Below, one piece after another: positions 58,218 to 64,000 of a DNA stretch of 64,000 nucleotides. Made by a program: the position numbers and the translations under genes. The notes under the pieces were generated by a model that saw nothing but the letters and a program-made list of their open reading frames with translations, was not told the DNA's origin and ran no database searches. The DNA lies in NCBI RefSeq assembly GCF_009931615.1, contig NZ_CP046620.1:2185501-2249500 (forward strand), written 5' to 3'. The DNA comes from Algicella marina (GTDB lineage Bacteria; Pseudomonadota; Alphaproteobacteria; Rhodobacterales; Rhodobacteraceae). Position 1 is the first letter of the stretch; each line of letters opens with the position of its first letter.

Positions 58218-58880
58218 TCAGAGCCTGTCGCCGAACAGCCGCAATTCCGGTCGCCTGCCCAGCACCATCAGCCTGTCGTCCTTCTCCAGCGCCATGTCCG
58301 TCAGCCCCGGCTCAAAGTATTCAGTTCCCCGCATCAATCCCAGCAGCCGCAAACCCTCTGCCTCAGCAAGCTTCAGATCCGCCAGCGATCTGCCCGCCAG
58401 CCGCTCCGGCACCTCGATGTTCACCACGCTGAAACCATTGCCCAGGCTCACGTAGTCTTTCACCACCGGGTTGTTCAGCATCTGGGCCGTATGGCGCCCC
58501 ATCTCCTGCTCCGGCAGGATCACACGGTCCGCGCCCAGCTTGGCCAGAATCCGGTGATGTGTCTTGCTTGACGCCTTCACCCAGATGGTCTCGATGCCGA
58601 TAAGTCGCAGATTCATTGTCGTCAGAATGCTGGCCTCCACGTCCCGGCCGATCGCAATCAGCCCGACCTGATAGCGGTCGATCCCCGCTTCACGCAGCGC
58701 CTGCTCATCGGTGGTGTCGAGAATAACGGTCGACTGCAGCGTGTTCGCCATCTGCGCCACCCGACGCTCGTCGCGATCAACACCGATCACCTTGTTGCCG
58801 AAACGGGCCAGCTCCGACGCAACGGTCGAACCGAAAGCGCCCAGTCCGATCACCGCGAATGTCCGAGTTTCCTTGACCAT
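58218..58880 (-). CDS. ktrA: Potassium uptake regulatory subunit, TrkA/KtrA family
   Basis: The cytosolic gating ring subunit, 220 residues, with an RCK_N nucleotide-binding domain (FAVIGLGAFGSTVASELARFGNKVIGVDRDE, with GLGAFG as the dinucleotide motif and the acidic end VDRD) and a C-terminal RCK_C domain. It controls KtrB in response to ATP/ADP or NAD(H). The ribosome-binding region is a run of ten G separated from the ATG by a single C, which is unusual and could slip. Confidence 0.93.
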   Translation of the reverse strand: MVKETRTFAVIGLGAFGSTVASELARFGNKVIGVDRDERRVAQMANTLQSTVILDTTDEQALREAGIDRYQVGLIAIGRDVEASILTTMNLRLIGIETIWVKASSKTHHRILAKLGADRVILPEQEMGRHTAQMLNNPVVKDYVSLGNGFSVVNIEVPERLAGRSLADLKLAEAEGLRLLGLMRGTEYFEPGLTDMALEKDDRLMVLGRRPELRLFGDRL

Positions 58881-58881
58881 G

Positions 58882-58891
58882 CCCCCCCCCC
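58882..58891 (-). repeat. Homopolymeric tract (C10 on plus, G10 on minus) at the ktrA ribosome site
   Basis: Ten C on the plus strand read as GAGGGGGGGGGG just before the ktrA ATG on the minus strand, with only one base between tract and start codon. A change in tract length would alter the ribosome-site spacing. Confidence 0.75.
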
Positions 58892-58938
58892 TCGATTCCG
58901 GCGCAAGCTAGCACTTTGCTGCGTCGCGGCAAGCTGGA

Positions 58939-60195
58939 TCAGCGGTCCAACGCATCGCGCAGTCGCTCGAACTCGATGACTAGGGAGCCATAAATCCGGT
59001 GCATTCCGTGCAGCGGCAGCGTCCGGATATGCCGCTCCACCGGCAGTGGCAACGGCGTCCCTGCTGCCAGATGCTCCGCCAGCGCCTTACCCAGCGCCGT
59101 CGAGAGTGCCACGCCCCTACCGTTGAAACCGGTAATCGCAAACAACCCACCCGACAGTGCACAAAGGCGCAATCGGTGATCGGGCGTCATACCCAGGCGT
59201 CCGAACCAGCGATGCGTCACCTCCATCCCCTGCCCGAACAAGCGCGCCAGTTCCGCCTCGATCTCCCGAAAAGCCTCCGCTCCGCGCGGCTCGGCGAAAC
59301 TCCCGCGCCCACCGATCATCAGGCGGTTTTCCGGACCGATCCGGAAATAGGTGCCCACCCGCCTTACCTCGGATACGGCAGCGCCTCCCGGTAGGATGTG
59401 TGCCAGCTGCGCCTCACCGAGGGGTGCGGTCGCGACCTGGAAACTGTGGGCCGGCACGATCGCCCGCGGCAAGCGTCGGTTCAGCTGCGGCGGCGTGTAG
59501 GCGTTGGTGGCCAACACCACCCGATCGGTCTTCACCTCATGGCCTGCCGCCAGCGTCGCCAACCAGCCGTCACCGGCCCGTCGGAGCCCTGCCACAGGCG
59601 AGCGGGCATGAATTCTTGCCCCTGCCGCCTGCGCCGCCCTCGCCAGCCCATAGGCGTATTTCAGCGGGTGAACCTTGCCGGCCCGCCTGTCGATCCAGCC
59701 ATTCAGAAAAACGTCGCTGCCTGTGGCAGCGGCCATCTGGCCACCGTCCAGCCAGCCGACATCCGCCCCACGCGCCGCCCATTGTTTCATCCGCGGTCGC
59801 AGGATGTCTGCATGCACCCTCTTGCTCCCCGCCTGTATCCAGCCCGTCCGCGCGGCATCACAGTCCAGGCTCAGCCGATCGACAAGGTCAAACAGCACAT
59901 CCGCCGTCGCACCTGCAAACGCGGTTGCCTGCGGCCCGAAAAGCCTGTCGAGTGCATCCGGGTCGTCTTTCAGCCCGGGTATCACCTGCCCGCCATTGCG
60001 CCCCGATGCACCGTATCCCGGCGCTTCGGCCTCCAGCAGCATAACGTCCACTCCAGCCTCAGCCAGATGCAGTGCCGTCGAAAGCCCAAGAAAGCCGCCG
60101 CCAATGACCAGCACGCTGGCTTCCGCATTCGTCGTCAGCGCTGGCAGGTCCGGTTCCACCGGCGCTGTCGCCGCCCAGATGGATTCGAATTTCAT
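58939..60195 (-). CDS. FAD-dependent oxidoreductase (DAO family, PuuB-like)
   Basis: The 418-residue protein has the N-terminal Rossmann motif SVLVIGGGFLGLSTALHLAEAGVDVMLLEAE and GASGRNGGQVIPGLK, followed by the DAO-fold parts RRAGKVHPLKYAYGLARAAQAAGARIH, VVLATNAYTPPQLNRRLPRAIVP and FAITGFNGRGVALSTALGKALAEHL. This resembles gamma-glutamylputrescine oxidase and related amine oxidases. The substrate is not certain, and no polyamine genes are adjacent. It is an isolated minus-strand gene downstream of nrdJ. Confidence 0.87.
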   Translation of the reverse strand: MKFESIWAATAPVEPDLPALTTNAEASVLVIGGGFLGLSTALHLAEAGVDVMLLEAEAPGYGASGRNGGQVIPGLKDDPDALDRLFGPQATAFAGATADVLFDLVDRLSLDCDAARTGWIQAGSKRVHADILRPRMKQWAARGADVGWLDGGQMAAATGSDVFLNGWIDRRAGKVHPLKYAYGLARAAQAAGARIHARSPVAGLRRAGDGWLATLAAGHEVKTDRVVLATNAYTPPQLNRRLPRAIVPAHSFQVATAPLGEAQLAHILPGGAAVSEVRRVGTYFRIGPENRLMIGGRGSFAEPRGAEAFREIEAELARLFGQGMEVTHRWFGRLGMTPDHRLRLCALSGGLFAITGFNGRGVALSTALGKALAEHLAAGTPLPLPVERHIRTLPLHGMHRIYGSLVIEFERLRDALDR

Positions 60196-60278
60196 GAGTT
60201 CAGTCCGTCGGTTCGCACGCTACCCGCGCAACAAACCCTGCTGGCAGGCGATCCGCAAGGTCCGAAGCGCAAATGCAC

Positions 60279-62801
60279 TCACCCGCATTTCGAGTGCCCG
60301 CATTCCGCACAGGTCATGCAGCCCTCGCGCATCTGCATTGCGAACTGGCCGCAGTTCGGGCAGGCGGCCCCCCGCGGCCGCTCGCCAACCGCCATTGCCG
60401 CCAGTTGCGGGTCGCTCTTGGCGCCCTGCCCCTCCCCGGCCAGAAAACCGATGGCGATCATATGGCGCTCGATCACCCCGCCAATGGCCGCGAGGATCGA
60501 GGGCACGTACTTGCCGCCCATCCAAGCACCGCCCCGGGGGTCGAACACGGCCTTCAACTCTTCAACCACGAAGCTCACGTCTCCGCCGCGCCGGAACACC
60601 GCCGAGATCATCCGCGTCAGCGCCACCGTCCAGGCGAAATGCTCCATGTTCTTGGAGTTGATGAAAACTTCGAACGGCCGCCGCTGGCCACCGACGATCA
60701 CGTCGTTGATAGTGATGTAGATCGCGTGCTCGCTCTCCGGCCACTTGATCTTGTAGGTATTTCCCTCCAGCGCCTCCGGCCGGTCGAGCTTCTCGGCGAG
60801 GTAGACGACCTCGCTGCCGCCCGTCTCTACCAGGGCGGGGGCGGGCCGGTCGATGTCTCCGGTTTCAGTTGAATGCGCGTCCGCCCCGGCCTCATCCTCC
60901 CAGCCAAGAACATCCAGCAGCATCTGCCGCCCCTCAAACTCCGCCAGCGCCAGCGCCCCGCGCTCGATCCGCGAAAGTTCCGCCTCCTCGCAGCCCACCG
61001 CCTCTGCCAGCGACTGCAGCGTCATGTCCATGGCCACACGCTGCTCCTTGATCTCCGCGCCCGTCGGTAAAACCGGTTCCGGCGCGGCGGCCGGTGCCTC
61101 CGCCTTTACATCCACGCTCAGCACACTGCCGGTCACGTCGTTCGGCCGGTAGGTCGTGCAGCCCTTGCAGCCCTGATCCCAGGCGGCCATGTAGACCTCC
61201 TTGAAATCGGCGAAAGAGATGTCCTCCGGGCAGTTGATCGTCTTGGAAATGCTGGAATCCACCCACTTTTGCGCCGCCGCCTGCATCCGCACATGCTCCA
61301 GCGGCGCCAGCGTCTGGGCGTTGACGAAATACTCCGGCAGAGCCGCATCGCCGAATTTCTCGCGCCACAACTGTACCGCGTAATCCACGACCTCCTCTTC
61401 GGTTCGCGTGCCATCCTTCTGCAACACCTTGCGCGTGTAGGCATAGGCGAACACCGGCTCGATGCCCGAACTCACGTTGCCCGCATAAAGGCTGATGGTG
61501 CCCGTCGGCGCGATCGAGGTCAGCAGCGCGTTGCGGATGCCGTTCTCGGCCACCGCGTTGCGCACATCCTGCGGCATCGCCTTCATCGTCTCGCCCGACA
61601 GATAGGCCTCCGCATCGAACAACGGGAACGCCCCCTTCTCCTTCGCCAGTTGCGCCGACGCCAGGTAGGCGGCGCGGGCGATCCGCTCCAGCCAGCGCTC
61701 CGTCAGACGCGCCGCTCCTTCCGATCCGTACCGCTCGCCGACCATCAGCAGCGCATCCGCAAGCCCCGTCACCCCCAGCCCGATCCGCCGCTTGGCCCGC
61801 GCCTCTGCCGCCTGCGCCTCCAGCGGAAAGCGCGAGGCATCGACGGTGTTGTCCATCATCCGCACCGCCACCGCTACCAGATCGTCCAGCGCCGCCTCGC
61901 CCAGGGCCGCGCCTTCCCCAAACGGGTCGCTCACCAGCCGCGCAAGGTTGATCGACCCCAGCAGGCACGCGCCATAGGGCGGCAACGGCTGCTCGCCGCA
62001 GGGGTTCGTGGCGGCGATGGTCTCGGCATATGCCAGGTTGTTGCGCTGGTTGATCCGGTCGATGAAAATCACGCCCGGCTCGGCATATTCGAAGGTCGAG
62101 CGCATGATCATGTTCCACAGATCCCGCGCCTGCACCGTGCGGTACACCTTGCTTCCGAACACCAGATCCCAGGCCCCGTCCGCCTTCACCGCGGCCATGA
62201 AGCCATCGGTCACCAGAACGCTCAGGTTGAACATGCGCAGCCGCGCGGGATCGCGCTTGGCCGAAATGAAATCCTCGATGTCGGGGTGATCGCAGCGCAT
62301 CGTCGCCATCATCGCCCCGCGCCGCGATCCGGCGGACATGATCGTGCGGCACATCGCGTCCCACACATCCATGAAACTCAAAGGTCCAGAGGCATCCGCG
62401 CCCACGCCCTTCACGCTGGCCCCCCGCGGCCGGATGGTGGAAAAATCGTAACCGATCCCACCGCCCTGCTGCATCGTCAGCGCCGCTTCGCGCAGCATGT
62501 CGAAGATGCCGCCCATGTCGTCGGGAATCGTGCCCATAACGAAACAGTTGAACAGCGTAACGGAGCGTTCGGTACCCGCCCCGGCCAGAATGCGACCGGC
62601 CGGCAGAAAGCGGAAGTCCTCCAGTGCCCTGTAGAACCGCTCTTCCCACGCCTCCGGCTCCACCTCCACGGCCGCCAGTGCCTTTGCCACCCGTCGCCAG
62701 CTGTCCTCGACAGTCTCGTCCAGCGCCACGCCCTCGGGCGTCTTGAACCGGTACTTCATGTCCCAGATGGAGGCGGAAATCGGCGCGGCGAAACGGCTCA
62801 T
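60279..62801 (-). CDS. nrdJ: Adenosylcobalamin-dependent ribonucleotide reductase (class II)
   Basis: NrdJ makes deoxyribonucleotides with vitamin B12 as radical source, independent of oxygen. The 840-residue protein shows LPAGRILAGAGTERSVTLFNCFVMG, GGGIGYDFSTIRPRG, the active-site NPCGEQPLPPYGACLLGSINLARL (Asn, Cys, Glu of the catalytic loop), SIAPTGTISLYAGNVSSGIEPVFAY and a C-terminal cysteine-rich tail (CPNCGQFAMQMREGCMTCAECGHSKCG), which probably relays electrons. Near residue 600 lies an HTH-like insert (MTLQSLAEAVGCEEAELSRI). A perfect DnaA box lies upstream. Start at ATG 62801; a second in-frame ATG is at 62759. Confidence 0.93.
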   Translation of the reverse strand: MSRFAAPISASIWDMKYRFKTPEGVALDETVEDSWRRVAKALAAVEVEPEAWEERFYRALEDFRFLPAGRILAGAGTERSVTLFNCFVMGTIPDDMGGIFDMLREAALTMQQGGGIGYDFSTIRPRGASVKGVGADASGPLSFMDVWDAMCRTIMSAGSRRGAMMATMRCDHPDIEDFISAKRDPARLRMFNLSVLVTDGFMAAVKADGAWDLVFGSKVYRTVQARDLWNMIMRSTFEYAEPGVIFIDRINQRNNLAYAETIAATNPCGEQPLPPYGACLLGSINLARLVSDPFGEGAALGEAALDDLVAVAVRMMDNTVDASRFPLEAQAAEARAKRRIGLGVTGLADALLMVGERYGSEGAARLTERWLERIARAAYLASAQLAKEKGAFPLFDAEAYLSGETMKAMPQDVRNAVAENGIRNALLTSIAPTGTISLYAGNVSSGIEPVFAYAYTRKVLQKDGTRTEEEVVDYAVQLWREKFGDAALPEYFVNAQTLAPLEHVRMQAAAQKWVDSSISKTINCPEDISFADFKEVYMAAWDQGCKGCTTYRPNDVTGSVLSVDVKAEAPAAAPEPVLPTGAEIKEQRVAMDMTLQSLAEAVGCEEAELSRIERGALALAEFEGRQMLLDVLGWEDEAGADAHSTETGDIDRPAPALVETGGSEVVYLAEKLDRPEALEGNTYKIKWPESEHAIYITINDVIVGGQRRPFEVFINSKNMEHFAWTVALTRMISAVFRRGGDVSFVVEELKAVFDPRGGAWMGGKYVPSILAAIGGVIERHMIAIGFLAGEGQGAKSDPQLAAMAVGERPRGAACPNCGQFAMQMREGCMTCAECGHSKCG

Positions 62802-62891
62802 CGTCTTCAGGTCTCCGGCAGCGTTCAGGAAGGTCTCCCAAGATAAGCCACACCAGTCCTTGGGTCAACGCTCTGCGCGGGCACATTTTCC

Positions 62892-62900
62892 TGTGGATAA
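62892..62900 (-). promoter_or_regulatory. Perfect DnaA box upstream of nrdJ
   Basis: TGTGGATAA on the plus strand is TTATCCACA on the minus strand, the strongest DnaA box, 91 nt upstream of nrdJ. DnaA regulates ribonucleotide reductase genes in some bacteria. A single box can occur by chance. Confidence 0.45.
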
Positions 62901-62949
62901 ACACTTTGCACCCCTTTCCCTCGCCGGGTCCACGCCCTACCCTTGTGTC

Positions 62950-63393
62950 ATGGCCGGATCGCTCAATCTCATCAAACTCTCGGTCGGAACCGAGAGCGTC
63001 GAAAGCCTCGAAGCCTGGCATCAGACCCAGCGACAGCGAAACGCCGCCGCCGGCCATGGCGACATCATCACCCATACCACCCGCATGTGGCCGCGACGGG
63101 ATGAGGAACTGCTCGCCGGCGGGTCGATCTACTGGGTAATTCAGGGGGTGGTGCTCGCCCGTCAGCCAATCGCCGGATTGCAGGAACGACGGGGCGAGGA
63201 CGGCATACGCCGTTGCGCCATCGTGCTGGAACCGGGCCTGATCCGCACCGTGCCGCAACCGCGCCGGCCCTTTCAGGGATGGCGCTATCTCAAGGCGGAG
63301 GATGCCCCCGCCGATCTCGAGGCGCCGCAGGCAGGGGAAGATCCCCTGCCCCACGAACTTGCCTCGGCTCTCGCCGGTCTCGGCGTACTCTAA
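62950..63393 (+). CDS. DUF1489 family protein
   Basis: The 147-residue protein matches the alphaproteobacterial DUF1489 family: SLNLIKLSVGTESVESLEAW near the start, THTTRMWPRRDEELLAGGSIYWVIQGVVLARQ and CAIVLEPGLIRTVPQPRRPFQGWRYL. The function is unknown; the family lies near nucleic-acid metabolism genes in several genomes, but I cannot show a role. It is divergent from nrdJ. ATG 62950 gives the normal family start; earlier in-frame ATGs read into the nrdJ leader. Confidence 0.85.
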   Translation: MAGSLNLIKLSVGTESVESLEAWHQTQRQRNAAAGHGDIITHTTRMWPRRDEELLAGGSIYWVIQGVVLARQPIAGLQERRGEDGIRRCAIVLEPGLIRTVPQPRRPFQGWRYLKAEDAPADLEAPQAGEDPLPHELASALAGLGVL

Positions 63394-63397
63394 CGGC

Positions 63398-64000
63398 TCA
63401 GCCGCGCAGAATATCGGCTACGATTTTCGCCACCGGCGTCGTCGGCCGCCCGATCAGCGCCGACAGTGCCCTGCCGTCATCGAACAACGCGCCTTCAGCC
63501 GCCTTTGCATCGCTGTCGGCAAGAATGGCAGCGAGGCCGTCCGGCAGCCCCATTCCGACCAGCGCTTCCTTGTAGGCCGCTTCAGGCAGGTCGTTATAGA
63601 CAACCGGCTTGCCCGACTGACGCGCGACTTCGGCAGCAAGTTCCGCCATCGTGAACGCATCGTCACCCGCCAGTTCGTAAACCTTTCCCGCCTGATCCTC
63701 CGCACTCACCAGCACCGCGGCCGCGGCCTCCGCGTAGTCACGTCGCGACGCCGCGGCAATCCGCCCCTCACCGGCGCTGCCGATCATCGCGCCATGCTCT
63801 GGCGCGGCGCTGATGCCACCGGCGTAATTCTCCGTGTACCAGCCGTTCCGCAACACCACATGCCGAACGCCCGCGCTGGCCAGCGCCGCCTCCGTCTGGT
63901 TGTGCTCTTCGGCCAGCGCCATCGGCGAGGTATCGGCACGCAGGATCGAGGTATAGGCCACCAGACCGACACCGGCGGCCTTCGCCGCCGCGATCACGGC
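63398..64000 (-). CDS. NAD(P)-binding reductase, NmrA/QorB-like, 5' part missing
   Basis: This is the C-terminal two thirds of a gene whose start lies beyond the right edge. The readable 200 residues show LVAYTSILRADTSPMALAEEHNQTEAALASAGVRHVVLRNGWYTENYAGGI, AASRRDYAEAAAAVLVSAEDQAGKVYELAGDDAFTMAELAAEVARQSG, typical of NmrA-like short-chain reductases such as quinone oxidoreductase QorB (YtfG). It presumably uses NADPH to reduce quinones; the nucleotide-binding N-terminus is not visible. Its stop is 4 nt from that of the convergent DUF1489 gene. Confidence 0.82.
   Translation of the reverse strand, partial: AVIAAAKAAGVGLVAYTSILRADTSPMALAEEHNQTEAALASAGVRHVVLRNGWYTENYAGGISAAPEHGAMIGSAGEGRIAAASRRDYAEAAAAVLVSAEDQAGKVYELAGDDAFTMAELAAEVARQSGKPVVYNDLPEAAYKEALVGMGLPDGLAAILADSDAKAAEGALFDDGRALSALIGRPTTPVAKIVADILRG

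Noticed and set aside
62882-62895. CACATTTTCCTGTG upstream of nrdJ as an NrdR box
   Set aside because: NrdR boxes are about 16 bp and occur as two copies in fixed spacing; only one short imperfect palindrome is seen here.
60934-63354. Open frame of 806 codons on the minus strand in another frame of nrdJ, extending over DUF1489
   Set aside because: Gly/Arg-rich frame-shifted reading of nrdJ; the 840-residue frame has all class II reductase motifs.
1-64000. tRNA, rRNA, CRISPR array, insertion sequence, integrase or attachment site
   Set aside because: I looked in the intergenic regions for the T-loop pattern, regularly spaced direct repeats and transposase motifs, and found none. A covariance-model search would be needed to exclude small RNAs.

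Overview
The window is about 64 kb of GC-rich DNA with dense, short-spaced operons on both strands. It reads as a chromosome segment of a marine alphaproteobacterium of the Rhodobacterales (Roseobacter/Paracoccus relatives). The evidence is gene content and order: a ctaC-ctaB-(small TM gene)-ctaG-ctaE cytochrome oxidase cluster followed by surf1, thrC and an M16 peptidase; lysC coupled to ptsP; dmdA-type DMSP demethylase; adenosylcobalamin-dependent ribonucleotide reductase; and a C-P lyase cluster with the alphaproteobacterial duplicated phnE. No rRNA, tRNA, CRISPR array, phage or insertion sequence was recognised, so this looks like core and metabolic-accessory chromosome rather than a mobile island.

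Layout. 1-4.3 kb: a ROK/XylR-type repressor (cut by the window edge) divergent from a xylFHG sugar ABC transporter and a small lipoprotein. 4.4-8.3 kb: an orphan response regulator, 4-hydroxyphenylpyruvate dioxygenase divergent from an Lrp/AsnC regulator, then dmdA. 8.4-12.7 kb: a phosphate-binding-protein/OmpA fusion, rimO and an orphan TRAP solute-binding protein. 13.1-21.1 kb: a complete Pho module on the minus strand (phoR, pstS, pstC, pstA, pstB, phoU, phoB). 21.2-26.8 kb: a DUF1178 protein, a small outer-membrane barrel behind a perfect CtrA-type box, lysC-ptsP and a GNAT protein. 27-33.4 kb: flavin reductase, mtnP-apt purine salvage, FAD-linked dehydrogenase, MBL-fold hydrolase, MFS transporter, GNAT. 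33.4-42 kb: M16 peptidase, thrC, surf1, a GSCFA/SGNH-like pair and the cta genes. 42.2-56.8 kb: tldD, then the phosphonate region, phnG-H-I-J-(small membrane ORF)-K-L-N-M on the minus strand, phnF and a second phnM-like gene on the plus strand, and a hexapeptide transferase with phnE2-phnE1-phnD-phnC on the minus strand. 56.9-64 kb: a Ktr-type potassium transporter, a DAO-family oxidoreductase, class II ribonucleotide reductase, DUF1489 and a partial NAD(P)-binding reductase.

How it fits together. Two loci serve phosphorus acquisition: phosphate uptake and sensing (pst/pho) and phosphonate uptake and cleavage (phn). Both pstS and phnC are preceded by a run of four 11-bp units with the same layout, beginning TGTCACAAAA, which I read as PHO boxes; a more degenerate 11-bp pair precedes phnG together with a PhnF-type operator. 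Three solute-binding-protein genes (xylF, pstS, phnD) are each followed, 17-24 nt after the stop codon, by a strong GC-rich hairpin that precedes the transporter genes, which suggests uneven expression inside the operons. DMSP demethylation and C-P lyase together point to a surface-ocean lifestyle.

The most interesting unexplained items are the translationally coupled small membrane ORF between phnJ and phnK, the divergent second PhnM-like enzyme in a cluster without phnP, the GSCFA/SGNH pair inserted into the cta-surf1-thrC block, the transporter hairpins, a homopolymeric G10 tract next to the ktrA start codon, and the 11-bp CCATACC repeat after ptsP.
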